From: JBJXGV01 sp046160485
Lineage (GTDB): Bacteria > Orphanbacterota > Orphanbacteria > JBJXGV01
DNA length: 61,490 nt
Assembly: GCA_046160485.1 (NCBI GenBank)
Contig: JBJXGV010000056.1
Span: 1-61,490, forward strand
Reading direction: 5' to 3'
Below the pieces are notes generated by a model. That model saw nothing but the letters and a program-made list of their open reading frames with translations, ran no database searches and was not told where the DNA came from. Of this stretch, positions 10,241 to 19,505 are shown piece by piece; the stretch's first letter is position 1, and each line of letters starts with the position of its first letter. The position numbers and the translations under genes are program-made.

Positions 10241-11214
10241 GCGAGCCGATCCACCGCGTCCACCGCCGCGTCGACTTCCGTTTCGCATCCTTCCAACAGC
10301 GCCTCGCCGAGAATCCCGGAGACGGCGAGATAAATCGACAGGAAGAGGAATAAGAGCGCGCACGACGGCGCGACCATCGGGAAGCCGCGGCCTGAGCCGG
10401 CGGCGGTGCGGCTTGCGGTGCCCCAGAGGCCCGCGTCGGCGGCGACGAACGCGAGCGCGCCGGCGCCGAGCGCGAAGAACGGCACGGCCGCGCCGGTGAG
10501 CCAGCGTGTCGGGCGCGCGGCGATGCGCGCGATGAGGATGAGCGCGGCGACGTCGACGACGACTTTCCATGCGCGCGAGAGGCCGTAGTGGCTGCGGCCG
10601 CCGCGGCGCGCGCGGTGCGCGACCGGCGCCTCGCCGACGCGCGCCCCCGCGAGCCACGCGACGGCCGGCAGCAAGCGGTGCATCTCGGCGTAGAGCGCGA
10701 GCGATCGCACCGCCGACGCGCGATAGACGCGCAGCGTGCAGCCGCAATCGTGCACCGTGACGCCCGTGCCGAGCGCGATCAGCTTGTTCGCGACCTTCGA
10801 GGGCAGCCGCCGCGAAAGAAGCGAGCCGCCGCGCGCGCGCCGCCACCCACACACGACGTCGTAGCCGTCCGCGAGCCGCGCAAGAAGCGCCGGCAGATCG
10901 GCGGGGTCGTTCTCGCCGTCCGCGTCGATCGACGCGATCGTCGCGCCGCGCGCGAGGCGAAACCCCGCATCGAGCGCCGCGGTCTGCCCCGCGTTGCGCC
11001 GCATCCGAATCACGCGCACGCGCTCCGCGTCGGCCAGCCGCAGCGCCTCGAGCACGCCCCAGCTTCCGTCGTCGCTGCCGTCGTCGACGAAGATCAGCTC
11101 GTAGCGCAGGCCGGTCGGATCGAGCGTCGCGCGCAACTCGCGATACAGGGGCTCGAGCGCGGGCCTCTCATTGTGAGCGGGGATGACGACGGAGAGATCG
11201 AGCGACGGGCGCAT
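10237..11214 (-). CDS. polyprenyl-phosphate sugar transferase (DPM1/ArnC-like GT2)
   Basis: 325-residue GT2 of the dolichyl/undecaprenyl-phosphate sugar synthase type. It shows SVVIPAHNE at 8-16, VDDGSDDGS, RRNAGQTAALDAGF, the metal site DADGENDP and a C-terminal pair of hydrophobic helices. Enzymes of this family load a sugar from a nucleotide donor onto a polyprenyl phosphate at the inner membrane, for later use by GT-C enzymes in the periplasm. It lies between a TMTC-like GT-C protein upstream and a second GT2-like protein downstream (4-base overlap), so donor supply for that GT-C enzyme is the likely role (inference). Confidence 0.9.
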   Translation of the reverse strand: MRPSLDLSVVIPAHNERPALEPLYRELRATLDPTGLRYELIFVDDGSDDGSWGVLEALRLADAERVRVIRMRRNAGQTAALDAGFRLARGATIASIDADGENDPADLPALLARLADGYDVVCGWRRARGGSLLSRRLPSKVANKLIALGTGVTVHDCGCTLRVYRASAVRSLALYAEMHRLLPAVAWLAGARVGEAPVAHRARRGGRSHYGLSRAWKVVVDVAALILIARIAARPTRWLTGAAVPFFALGAGALAFVAADAGLWGTASRTAAGSGRGFPMVAPSCALLFLFLSIYLAVSGILGEALLEGCETEVDAAVDAVDRLA

Positions 11215-11234
11215 GCCCGCGATTATCGCTGAGC

Positions 11235-13355
11235 CTAGTGGGGCGGCCTAGTGGAATCCGCGGGCGCGGCGTTGGGCGCGGCGCTCCCAGCGGCGGCGCC
11301 ATTCGCGGCGGCGGCCGCGGGCGCCCCGGGCGCGCGTTGCGTCGTCACGAATCCCCACTGCGCGGCGAACCGCAAGAGCTTCGGATCCTGCGGCAGCTCG
11401 CGCAGTCCGCGAAACAAGATCGCGCGCGCCGACTCGGGCTCGCTCGCGTGCCAGAACGAGTACGCGAGGATCGCCCATGCGTCGGCGCTCTTCGGGTCCT
11501 CCGCGAGGAGCGCGTCGAGCATCGTGCGTGCCTCCGCCGTCTGATCCGTCGCGATGAGCGCGCGCGCGAGGTTCTCGCGCACGCCGCGATCCCCGGGCGA
11601 GCGGCGAAGCGCCGAGCGGAACCACTTCACGGCGCCCGCGCCGTCGCCGCGCTCCGCCGCGTAGATCCCGAGCCGATTCGCCGTCTCGGTGCGAGTGTTG
11701 CGCAGGTCCCACTCGGTTTCGTACGGCGTTCGCGCCGAGTCGCCCTGCCCCGCATCCCAGAAGACATCGCCGAGCATGCCCCACGACTCGGACGCGGTCG
11801 GCGCGGCGTCGATCGCGCGGCGCGCGAACGCGAGCGCGCGCGGCGTGTCGTTCGCTTCCTTCGCCAAGCGCGACGAGTGTCGCAGCGCCTCCGCCGCGCG
11901 CGGGTTGTCGCGAATCGTCGCCTCCAGAAGCCCGACCTCCGTTTGCCACTCGTCGATGCGATTGAGCACCGCCGCGGATGACGGCACGGCGATCGCGGCT
12001 GTCACGAGCGCGGCGACGAGAGCCGCGCGGCGCGGCGCGAGGCGCTCGGCCGCGCCCGCGATCACGAACGCAACGAGCATCGCGAACCCGACCGCCGGCA
12101 GATAGACGTAGCGATCGGCGATCGGAAAACTGAGCGGAATGAAATTGAGCGTGGGGAGCGGCGCGAGCGCCCACCACGCCAGCCCCATCGCGACGAGCGG
12201 CCGGCGGCGCTGCCACCACGCGAGCCCGAGCATCGCGGCCCACGCCGCGGCGCCCCCGATCACGAGCGGGTCGGCGGGCCCGCTGATGCGAATCGTCGGC
12301 CGCTCGAGCAGGAGCGGCATCGGCCACGCGAGCAGGCTGATGTACTCGACGAAGAGCCGCGCCGGGAGCACGGCCGGCGGCGCGATCTTCGCCGTTTTCG
12401 TGGACTGGAATTCCGAGAGCTTGACGACGCCGCGGCGGACCTCGTTCTTCTCGGCGATGAAGAACGCGCCCGTGACGATGACCGGCGCGGCGACGAGCGC
12501 GAGACTAAGCGCGTGCCGGCGCGCGAGGCCGCCGAGCGAGACGCGCGCGCTGCGCGCGGCGGGCGCACTTGCTTTCGAGCGTCGTTCACCCGAACTCGAA
12601 CTCGAGATCGCGCCCGAGTTCGCATTCGCGCGCCAGCCCGCCGCGCCGAGCGCCCCCGTCACGACGAGCCACTCCTGCACGAAGAGAATCGGCACCGCCG
12701 CGAGCGCCGACGCCTTCGAGAACACGCCGAGCGCGAACCACGCCGCGACCTCGGCGATGCGCGCCGCCGTCAGCGGCCGCCCGAGCGCGCGCCAAAGCGC
12801 AAGCAGCACGAACCCCGTCGCGAGCATCTCCTTCCGGTGGCTCACGCAAATCACCGACTCCGACTGAATCGGATGCACGACGAAGAGCGTCGCCGCGATG
12901 AGCGGCACCGCGGAGCGCGCGAACGGCCCCGCCGAGCGAAGCAAGCTCGCCGCGTAGAGAAGCACGAGCACACCGACGCCGCCGTGCATGAGCGCGTTCA
13001 CGATATGAAAGCCCGCCGGATTCGGGCCGAAGATTCGGTAGTCGAGCCAGAGCGAGATGAGCCGCACCGGCCGCTCCTTCAGCGTGATGTCGAAGACGCC
13101 GCTCGTGGTGCGCAGGCGCGCTTCTTCCTCGATCACCTTGTGGTCGTCGTAGAAGAAGCCGACGGTGGCGGTCTTCGCGTAGAGAACAAGCGCGAGGAGC
13201 GCGGGCGCGGCGAGGATGAGCCAGCGCGCGTTGTGGCCGGGGCGCTGCGCGGAGTTCTGCGCGCGGGTCTGCGCGGGGCGAGCGTCGCGGTCGGCGCTGC
13301 GATCCGCGCGCGACGGCGCGGCTGTGTTGGCGTTGGCGGGGCGCGCCGAAGTCAT
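11235..13355 (-). CDS. TMTC-like GT-C membrane protein with C-terminal TPRs
   Basis: 706 residues: a Ser/Arg/Ala-rich cytosolic leader, about 10 transmembrane helices, then TPR repeats over roughly residues 495-690. After the first helix comes VGFFYDDHK with the paired acidic residues (70-71) expected of GT-C enzymes, and later LFVVHPIQSESVICVSHRKEMLA, closely matching the HPI-x-TE-V segment of TMTC protein O-mannosyltransferase-like proteins. It could transfer a lipid-linked sugar to proteins or glycans outside the inner membrane. It is the first gene of a three-gene minus-strand operon with two GT2 enzymes. There is no Shine-Dalgarno; a TATACT box ends 6 bases before the ATG, suggesting a leaderless message. 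A Ser-rich insert lies at about 12540-12645. Confidence 0.8.
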   Translation of the reverse strand: MTSARPANANTAAPSRADRSADRDARPAQTRAQNSAQRPGHNARWLILAAPALLALVLYAKTATVGFFYDDHKVIEEEARLRTTSGVFDITLKERPVRLISLWLDYRIFGPNPAGFHIVNALMHGGVGVLVLLYAASLLRSAGPFARSAVPLIAATLFVVHPIQSESVICVSHRKEMLATGFVLLALWRALGRPLTAARIAEVAAWFALGVFSKASALAAVPILFVQEWLVVTGALGAAGWRANANSGAISSSSSGERRSKASAPAARSARVSLGGLARRHALSLALVAAPVIVTGAFFIAEKNEVRRGVVKLSEFQSTKTAKIAPPAVLPARLFVEYISLLAWPMPLLLERPTIRISGPADPLVIGGAAAWAAMLGLAWWQRRRPLVAMGLAWWALAPLPTLNFIPLSFPIADRYVYLPAVGFAMLVAFVIAGAAERLAPRRAALVAALVTAAIAVPSSAAVLNRIDEWQTEVGLLEATIRDNPRAAEALRHSSRLAKEANDTPRALAFARRAIDAAPTASESWGMLGDVFWDAGQGDSARTPYETEWDLRNTRTETANRLGIYAAERGDGAGAVKWFRSALRRSPGDRGVRENLARALIATDQTAEARTMLDALLAEDPKSADAWAILAYSFWHASEPESARAILFRGLRELPQDPKLLRFAAQWGFVTTQRAPGAPAAAAANGAAAGSAAPNAAPADSTRPPH

Positions 13356-13361
13356 GCGCGC

Positions 13362-13367
13362 AGTATA
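13362..13367 (-). promoter_or_regulatory. candidate -10 box for leaderless transcript of the TMTC-like gene
   Basis: TATACT on the minus strand ends 6 bases before the ATG at 13355, with no ribosome site between. This places the start of transcription at or next to the start codon. No convincing -35 is visible. Confidence 0.35.
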
Positions 13368-13484
13368 CGCGCCGCGCTCATCGGCATCATCACACGTCGC
13401 GTGCGCGGAGGAACGGCGACGATCGCGGCGTGCGACCCGGCGCGGCGCACCACGATCAGCACGCCGCGCCGCGAACCTGCGTCC

Positions 13485-14069
13485 CTACGGAAGCTCTGCG
13501 ACGCGGCACTTGTCGACGTAGAACTCCGCGGGGCCGCCCCACGCATACACGATGAACTCATTCGCGGGAGAGACGCCGTTGCCAGCGCGAAGAAACTCCC
13601 AGTGACCCGTGTATCGCGTGTGAGCGTCGGCGCCCGTGTTGCCGCCGTTGCCCGTGCCGATAACGACGGTTCCGCTGATCACGAAGATCCGGGCCATCGC
13701 GGTCGCTTGATCGGGGCCCGTGTCGAACGGCAAGAAGATCTGTCCGACGCCATTACTCCCGCCGTCCGTCGTCACGTGGAGCATGTACTGGCCGCCGCCC
13801 GGGCACGTCGACGGGAGAAGCTCAGTGCTGGTCGTCCCTGGCGAGTTGTTGAAGACCCACCAATCCTGCGCGCTCGACCAGCCGCCGCCGCCATAGCCGG
13901 TGAACGTCGTCGATGCGCCCTGCGGCCCGACGATCTCGAAGCCGGGGTTCGTGAGCAAGTTGTCGCCCGCGCCCGCGCGAAGCGATCCCGGTGCAGCGAG
14001 CACCGCCGCCAGCGCGATCGCCGCCAGGCCGAGCAACGCGCCTCGCGATCTCGAATCCGTTCGTCTCAT
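13485..14069 (-). CDS. secreted protein with CBM-like jelly-roll start (NLLTNPGFE)
   Basis: 194 residues with a clear signal peptide (RSRGALLGLAAIALAAVLAAPGSLRA). The mature protein opens NLLTNPGFEIVG, the characteristic first strand of CBM4/9-like carbohydrate-binding jelly-roll domains and of many secreted domains of unknown ligand; the rest is Gly/Thr/Trp-rich beta sequence with only two cysteines in the mature part. The ATG is preceded by AAAGGAG. An 8-base inverted repeat (GTCGCGGC at 14086-14093, GCCGCGAC at 14108-14115) lies just upstream of the ribosome site and could fold in the leader. No sorting tag is present. Carbohydrate binding is an inference from the fold opening only. Confidence 0.6.
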   Translation of the reverse strand: MRRTDSRSRGALLGLAAIALAAVLAAPGSLRAGAGDNLLTNPGFEIVGPQGASTTFTGYGGGGWSSAQDWWVFNNSPGTTSTELLPSTCPGGGQYMLHVTTDGGSNGVGQIFLPFDTGPDQATAMARIFVISGTVVIGTGNGGNTGADAHTRYTGHWEFLRAGNGVSPANEFIVYAWGGPAEFYVDKCRVAELP

Positions 14070-14511
14070 AGTTCGACTCCTTTCGGTCGCGGCAGCGGGA
14101 AGCGGACGCCGCGACTTGCGTGTTCGGGCGGCCGTCGCGGCGATCCGTGCGTGCGAGCCCTAGCCGGCCGCCAATACCGTCATCCTGCGAGACGCCGCAT
14201 CGGCCGGCGCTCCCAGCGTGGCTGTTCCATTGGTGAACGGCGCGTGCCGCCGCGATCGCACAACGAAAGATCGCTGCGCGGGCCACGCTCGCTAGCCGAA
14301 AATTCGATTGAAGGCGCGCGACTCACCGCGAGATGATGCACGCTGTGCGGTTCGAGCCATGGCGCTCCGCGAAAGCAGCCGGCGCCGAGGGAACTCGAGA
14401 ACCGAGCGGTCAGGCCTCGGGCCTGAAAGTTGAGGCGGACTGGTCCCGGCGCAGCGGGTGGTTCGCCTTTTTCCGTCGATGATCCCAACGCGTCCCCGCG
14501 AGGATCGCCCA
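14070..14511. other. intergenic region between two divergent secreted-protein genes
   Basis: 442 bases with no convincing gene. It holds the 8-base inverted repeat at 14086-14115 near the left gene and a short hairpin before the right gene: TCAGGCC at 14410-14416, loop TCG, GGCCTGA at 14420-14426. I see no consensus promoter; both genes' promoters must lie here. Confidence 0.6.
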
Positions 14512-15438
14512 ATGCGAATGCCCCTACTCAGCTCGAACGCGGTGGTCGCGCTCCTGGCGACGGTACTCTTCGTCGCGCCCGCGACCGCGCAACCCGTCGC
14601 CGACCCCACTGACCTCGACATGGACGGCGAGCCCGGCGTCGCCGAAGCCCCCGCCGTCGCGAATCCGCAGATTCCGTCGGCCCTCATCGGCACCGGCAGC
14701 GTTCTCGTCGATCACTCTCACCAGAATGACTTCTTCGTGAATGGTTTCACGGACTACTTGGCGACACAAGGCTGGACCATTGCTCAACACTTCTCAGGTC
14801 CAATCACGGAGGCGCTGCTCAGCGGCTACGATATTCTCATAGTCCCCACGCGGTCATCCTCCGGCCCCACCAATCCATTTTCCGCGTCAGAGGTCGCTGC
14901 GATTCAAGCGTTCCTCGCGGGCGGGAATGGAATGTGGATTCTGAACGACGCGCAGAACTCGGATGGGATCAATACCCTCAGCACTTCGTTCGGAGTGGAG
15001 TTCCAATCGGACTACATACAGGATCCATCGAACAACGAGGGGGGGCGTCTCTATTGGCCAACGATCTACCTGCTCTCGCCCCATCTGATCACGTCTGGGG
15101 TTGGCAGTTACGGGTACTTTGCCGGTGACTGCCTACTTGCAAGTCCCCCATCGATCGCGATCGCGACCGCTGATGAAGATGCCTATTCGTCTTTCTGTCC
15201 GGCTGGAAGCTACCCGCCGGTGCTCGCGGTTTGGGAGAACGTCGGTAGAGCGGTCTTTTCGGGCGACGGAACGCCACTCCATCCGAACTACTATCCGGAA
15301 CGGCTCGATGCTGACGAAGAACTTCTATTGCAGAACATCGCGAACTGGCTGCTGGGCGATCCGCCGAACGCGACGTCGGCGACGTCGTGGGGATCGCTGA
15401 AGCGCGCGCACACTGCCAGAGACGATTCAAAGCGCTGA
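14512..15438 (+). CDS. secreted protein with glutamine-amidotransferase-like (DUF4350/ThuA-like) fold
   Basis: 308 residues. Signal peptide MRMPLLSSNAVVALLATV followed by an FVAPATAQ cleavage region. The mature protein has alternating strands and helices of a GATase-1-like Rossmann domain: VLVDHSHQNDFF, YDILIVPTRSSS, AIQAFLAGGNGMWIL and GRAVFSGDG. This resembles DUF4350/ThuA-like proteins that bind ligands but usually lack the catalytic triad; I cannot identify a nucleophilic Cys. ATG 14512 is chosen because GAGGA ends 7 bases upstream and the signal peptide starts there. It lacks a sorting domain. Function unknown. Confidence 0.6.
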   Translation: MRMPLLSSNAVVALLATVLFVAPATAQPVADPTDLDMDGEPGVAEAPAVANPQIPSALIGTGSVLVDHSHQNDFFVNGFTDYLATQGWTIAQHFSGPITEALLSGYDILIVPTRSSSGPTNPFSASEVAAIQAFLAGGNGMWILNDAQNSDGINTLSTSFGVEFQSDYIQDPSNNEGGRLYWPTIYLLSPHLITSGVGSYGYFAGDCLLASPPSIAIATADEDAYSSFCPAGSYPPVLAVWENVGRAVFSGDGTPLHPNYYPERLDADEELLLQNIANWLLGDPPNATSATSWGSLKRAHTARDDSKR

Positions 15439-15480
15439 GCGCTCGCGCTGCATTGCGCCGAACACCGAATCGCGCTCTGC

Positions 15481-15948
15481 CTACGGCCGCTGACTGCGAG
15501 ATTCTCGCCGTTCCGTGAGATCACCCTTCGAATAGAACGCGGTCATCTCGCCCTTCTGGTTTAGCCGACACACAAACGGGCGCGCTTCCCGTTGAAGACA
15601 TCGAAGAATCACGGCCTTCGCATTGATGAATGCGTTCGCCATCTCCTCGCCGTTCCAGTTCCCGCTCGATAGCTGGAAGACGGCGAGCTTCAGCCCCACG
15701 ATGGCGGCCTTCTCGATCGGGCGGTAACGCGTGCGCCAGTCCTTGCTGAGAATGATCAGCCCGCGGTCGGCGGCGATCGCGAAGACCTCCGGGTCCGAGA
15801 GTCCGGACGCCAAATCTTCGATCTGCGAGATTACGCGGAAGCCGTTCTCGGAGAGGCGCCGAGGGAGCTTCTTGCCGAGCGACTCCTCGGCAAGAAACTC
15901 GTATGCCTCAAGCTGCCGATCGATGCTCGCAGCGGAGGGCTTCTTCAA
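15481..15948 (-). CDS. VapC45-like PIN-domain toxin
   Basis: 155 residues from a TTG start inside the end of the antitoxin gene (41-base overlap). The segments FLAEESLGKKLPRRLSENG, DPEVFAIAADRGLIILSKDW and GLKLAVFQLSSGNW match the layout of PIN-like ribonucleases of the VapC45/DUF5615 kind: an acidic residue early, an acidic pair mid-protein and an SKDW turn. It would cleave RNA unless bound by its partner. The gene order antitoxin-toxin with overlap is the classical type II toxin-antitoxin arrangement. There is no Met near the N-terminus in this frame, hence the TTG. Activity is inferred from family resemblance. Confidence 0.65.
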   Translation of the reverse strand: MKKPSAASIDRQLEAYEFLAEESLGKKLPRRLSENGFRVISQIEDLASGLSDPEVFAIAADRGLIILSKDWRTRYRPIEKAAIVGLKLAVFQLSSGNWNGEEMANAFINAKAVILRCLQREARPFVCRLNQKGEMTAFYSKGDLTERRESRSQRP

Positions 15949-16618
15949 TTTCCGGAAGGGGCCGGTTGTAGTCTTCGGCGAGCGCCTCGACGGATTCTCC
16001 GGCGGCCCATCGCTCGTAGATCACGGACGTGGCGATTCGCGTATTCACGATCACCGGCCGGCCGAATAGCACGCGCGGATCCAGCACGACGACGCGCGGC
16101 GACTCGGAAGGGTGTTCGGATCGCGTGAACGGGAAGAGTTTCGACGCAACGCCCGACTGGTCATACTCGACACGCGCCAGGTAGAGATTGAGACACTCGC
16201 GCATTGCCGTTTGTCCGCCGGACGACAAGTTGATCAGCTTGCCGATCTCATCGACAAACACGTCAACGCCCGACGTCGCAAACTGGTGGTCGAGCAGCGG
16301 GTGCGGTGTTCGCGGATAAAGCCGGCGCAGGATGTCGATCGCGCCGCGAATGCGTTGAAGAGGAACTTGGTGCGTTCGACGCAGCGCGTCGCAGACGTGC
16401 GCCTCGCACGCGTTCCCGAACGACAGCATCCGAGTCTGCGGCTCGGCGATCTCGATGACGGGCTTGAAGGCTCTCTTTCGACCCTGGCGTTGACCAACGG
16501 TCCAAGAGCGCAGCGTCGATGCCGGAATGTTGAGATACCGCGCCGCCTCGGTGAGCCCGTACACCGGCACGTCTCGTGGATCGACGTCGTCGTAGATGTC
16601 GGCGATTTTGTGCTTCAT
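15908..16618 (-). CDS. VapB45-like antitoxin (HTH + DUF433)
   Basis: 236 residues. N-terminal MerR-like helix-turn-helix (GLTEAARYLNIPASTLRSW, about residues 22-40), a middle region, and a C-terminal DUF433-type segment VVLDPRVLFGRPVIVNTRIATSVIYERWAAGESVEALAEDYN, which is typical of VapB45-type antitoxins. It should bind its own promoter and neutralise the overlapping PIN-like toxin. ATG 16618 is chosen because GAGGTG lies directly upstream (plus-strand CACCTC at 16625-16630). The pair stands alone between a secreted-protein gene and the LarA-like operon, and autoregulation is expected from family behaviour. The 249 bases upstream show no other gene. Confidence 0.65.
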   Translation of the reverse strand: MKHKIADIYDDVDPRDVPVYGLTEAARYLNIPASTLRSWTVGQRQGRKRAFKPVIEIAEPQTRMLSFGNACEAHVCDALRRTHQVPLQRIRGAIDILRRLYPRTPHPLLDHQFATSGVDVFVDEIGKLINLSSGGQTAMRECLNLYLARVEYDQSGVASKLFPFTRSEHPSESPRVVVLDPRVLFGRPVIVNTRIATSVIYERWAAGESVEALAEDYNRPLPEIEEALRCEHRSAA

Positions 16619-16867
16619 GGCGTTCACCTCGGGCAGGGGAGTGCGCTGGAACTTGGCGTGCACGCCTCGCGCGACGGATAGGGAGACGTTTCGCTAGAAC
16701 TCGACCGTCGGCATAGTGCCAGCAATTCATGCGGGCCGCAACCGCGATGCGCGCTCGAGCGCGCCATTGGGGCAATTTAGAGAAAGCCGGGCAAGCGTTG
16801 TCGGAGACGACGCTCGGTGGCTTGTCGCGGTTGACCGCGCGAAACGGCGCGCTTAGAGTCGGCGGCC

Positions 16868-18241
16868 GTGAAGATTCCCTACGGAAATGGGGCGCTGGAG
16901 GCGCCGGAGATTGCCGGGCTGCGCGTGCTTTTGCCGAACGCGGCGCCGCCGGCGCGCGCCGAGATCGAGACGTTGCGCGCGGCGCTCGAGGCGCCGATCG
17001 ACCGGCCGCCGCTGCGCGAACTCGCGCGCGGGCGCGGCGACGCGGTCATCCTCATCTCGTGCCGCACGCGCCGCACGGGGAGCGCGCTCTTCATCCCGCT
17101 CATCCTCGACGCGCTCAACGAGGGCGGCATCGCGGACGGCCGCATCCTCGTGCTCGCCGCGACCGGCACGCACGACAACTGGCGCGACGCGGATCGCCCG
17201 CTCCTCCTCGGCGCCGCGGCCGACCGCGTGCGCGTCGTCGGGCACGACGCGCACACAGCCGACGGCCTCGCCGACATCGGCACGACGTCGTTCGGCAATC
17301 GCGTCCGCCTCAACCGGCGCTACCTCGACGCGGGCCTCAAGATCGCGACCGGCCGCGTCACGCATCACTACTTCGCGGGCTTCACAGCGGGGCCGAAGGC
17401 GGTGCTGCCGGGCGTCGCCGCGTTCGACACGATCGTCACGAATCATCGCCGCACGCTCATCGTCGACGGCGACACGGTGCGCCTGCATCCGCACACGAAC
17501 AACGGGTGCCTCGACAAGAACCCGGTGCATCTCGAGATGATCGAGGCCGCGCGCATGGCGCCGCCCGACTTCTCGCTGCTCACCGTGCTCAACACGCAGA
17601 ACGAGGTGACGGCGGCGTTCGGCGGCGAGACGCTCGCGGCGCACGCGCGCGCGGTCGCGATGGTGCGCGAGGCCGACGCGCCGAGGCTCGACGCGCCGGC
17701 GGACATCGTGCTTCTCTCGTCGGGCGGCGCGCCGCTCGACGTCAACTTCGTGCAGGCGATGAAGGCGCTCATGAACTGCGAGGCGGCGGTGCGGCCGGGC
17801 GGCGCGATCGTGCTCGCGGCGGAGTGCGCCGAGGGCGCGGCGCCGTGGCTCATGGAGGGCGTCGCGATGCGCGATCCCGCGGAGTTCGCGCGGCGCGCGG
17901 CGTCGGGCGAGATGCGGCATGCGCACAACGCGATCCGCCTCGATGCGCTTCGCCGGCGCGCGCACGTCGTGATGGTGACGCAGCTCGCGCCCGCAATCGT
18001 CGACACGCTCGGCTTCCATCGCGCCGGCACGATCGGCGAGGCGCTCGCGCTCGCGCGACGGCTCGCGGGGGGTGAGGGCGACGCCAAAACGAGTGGCGTC
18101 GGAGCGGCAGCACGCTCGACGGCGCGCACGCTCGCGCTCCCATACGGCAACATCACATTCATCCGCGATAGCGAGGCCGCCGCGCGCGACACTGGCGGCG
18201 CACTCGCGCACGCGTCGACGACGGAGCCTCATGCAATCTGA
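16868..18241 (+). CDS. LarA-like DUF2088 protein (lactate-racemase family)
   Basis: 457 residues of the nickel-pincer lactate racemase family. Key family positions are present: GTHD with His102, the segment RVTHHYFAGFTAGPKAVLPG with His166/167 and Lys177 (the lysine that carries the pyridinium cofactor in LarA), and downstream ALMNCEAAVRPGGAIVLAAEC. No larB, larC or larE homologue is in the window, and the neighbours are an ACP-linked pathway, so the substrate is probably not free lactate (inference). GTG start with no Shine-Dalgarno; TAGAGT at 16853-16858 lies 9 bases upstream and might be a -10. Its end overlaps the next gene by 11 bases. Confidence 0.8.
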   Translation: MKIPYGNGALEAPEIAGLRVLLPNAAPPARAEIETLRAALEAPIDRPPLRELARGRGDAVILISCRTRRTGSALFIPLILDALNEGGIADGRILVLAATGTHDNWRDADRPLLLGAAADRVRVVGHDAHTADGLADIGTTSFGNRVRLNRRYLDAGLKIATGRVTHHYFAGFTAGPKAVLPGVAAFDTIVTNHRRTLIVDGDTVRLHPHTNNGCLDKNPVHLEMIEAARMAPPDFSLLTVLNTQNEVTAAFGGETLAAHARAVAMVREADAPRLDAPADIVLLSSGGAPLDVNFVQAMKALMNCEAAVRPGGAIVLAAECAEGAAPWLMEGVAMRDPAEFARRAASGEMRHAHNAIRLDALRRRAHVVMVTQLAPAIVDTLGFHRAGTIGEALALARRLAGGEGDAKTSGVGAAARSTARTLALPYGNITFIRDSEAAARDTGGALAHASTTEPHAI

Positions 18242-19505
18242 ATCACCAACCGCGAAACTGACGCTCTCCTGCGTTCGCTGCGGGCGCACCTTCCCGTGGT
18301 CGTTCACGGTGCGCTGCCCGTCGTGCCAAGCGATGATCGACGTCGACTACGATCTGTCGCGCGCACGCATCGCGACCGACGGCCCGCCGATGCAGCGCTA
18401 CTTCGACATCCTCCCGCTCATGTCGCGCGACTTCATCATCGACGGCGGCGAAGGCGGCACGCCGTGCCGGCATGCGAAGGAATTGGGGCGCGCGCTCGAC
18501 CTTGCGCAGCTCTACCTCAAGATCGAAGGCGCGAACCCGACGCGCACGACGAAGGACCGCCAAGCGACGCAGGTCGTCGCTACGTTTCGTGAACTCGGCA
18601 TTAACCACTTCGTTACATCGAGCACGGGGAACTCGTGCACGGCGCTCGCGCACATCGTCGCGCGTTTCCCCGAGATGCGGATGAGCGTGTTCGTCGGCGA
18701 TGAGTTCAACGAGCGCCTCCACTGGAAGCGCGCGCCGAACGTTACGGTGTACTGGCTGCCGCAAGGAACGTTCGTCGATGCACACGCGGCGGCGCTGTGG
18801 TTCGCGACGCGCGAGGGCCTCGCGTCGGAGCGCGGCTTCTTTTCGTTCGCGAAGCGCGAGCCGCTGAAGATGGCGTACCTCGAAGCCGTCGACCAGGTGC
18901 CGCGCCCGATCTCGTGCTACGTGCAAGGCATCAGCAGCGCGATGGGCGTGCACGCGAGCTGGAAGGGCGCGCTGCAGTTTCAAGCGCTCGGGAAGATTCG
19001 CGACATTCCGCGCTTCGTCGGCGTGCAGGAAGAGACGTGCGATCCGATGGCGCGCGCGTGGCGCCGCGGCAGCGGCACGATGACCGAGGCCGACGTCGTC
19101 GCGCGTCCGCGCGGGCTCTCGAAGGCGACGCTGCGCGGCGACTCGCGGCAGGTCTACACGTACATCCACGACATCATGAGGTCGACGGGCGGTACGATAC
19201 TGACCGCGTCGCAGGATGCGATGCGCGCGATGCGCACGCGCGCGCTCGAAACCGAAGGGCTCGACATCTGCTACACGTCGTCGATGACGCTCGTCGCGGC
19301 GGCGGCGCTGCGCAGAGAAGGATGGCTCGGCCGCGACGACGTCGTGCTGCTCAACCTCACGGGCGCGGATCGCACCGGAATGCCGCACGTGCAGCACGAC
19401 TATCTCGTGCACAAGGGCGAGGCGCCGGGCGAAGAGTGGCGCATCGAGGCGGCGGCGGATGGCGCGCGCGCGGAGTCGCCGGCCGGCGAGCGCAGCGCGA
19501 CGTGA
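18231..19505 (+). CDS. threonine-synthase-like PLP-dependent lyase with Zn ribbon
   Basis: 424 residues. An N-terminal CxxC...CxxC ribbon (Cys14, 17, 29, 32) precedes a fold-type II PLP domain with the Schiff-base lysine at 108 in GANPTRTTKDRQA and the phosphate-binding SSTGNSCTALA. This architecture is shared by threonine synthase and by its relative cysteate synthase, which do beta/gamma-replacement on phosphorylated amino acids. No homoserine-pathway genes are nearby; the next gene is an acyl carrier protein (4-base GTGA overlap), so a specialised beta-replacement in a lipid or metabolite pathway is more likely than housekeeping threonine synthesis (inference). ATG 18231 has GGAG at 18223-18226. 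Confidence 0.8.
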   Translation: MQSESPTAKLTLSCVRCGRTFPWSFTVRCPSCQAMIDVDYDLSRARIATDGPPMQRYFDILPLMSRDFIIDGGEGGTPCRHAKELGRALDLAQLYLKIEGANPTRTTKDRQATQVVATFRELGINHFVTSSTGNSCTALAHIVARFPEMRMSVFVGDEFNERLHWKRAPNVTVYWLPQGTFVDAHAAALWFATREGLASERGFFSFAKREPLKMAYLEAVDQVPRPISCYVQGISSAMGVHASWKGALQFQALGKIRDIPRFVGVQEETCDPMARAWRRGSGTMTEADVVARPRGLSKATLRGDSRQVYTYIHDIMRSTGGTILTASQDAMRAMRTRALETEGLDICYTSSMTLVAAAALRREGWLGRDDVVLLNLTGADRTGMPHVQHDYLVHKGEAPGEEWRIEAAADGARAESPAGERSAT

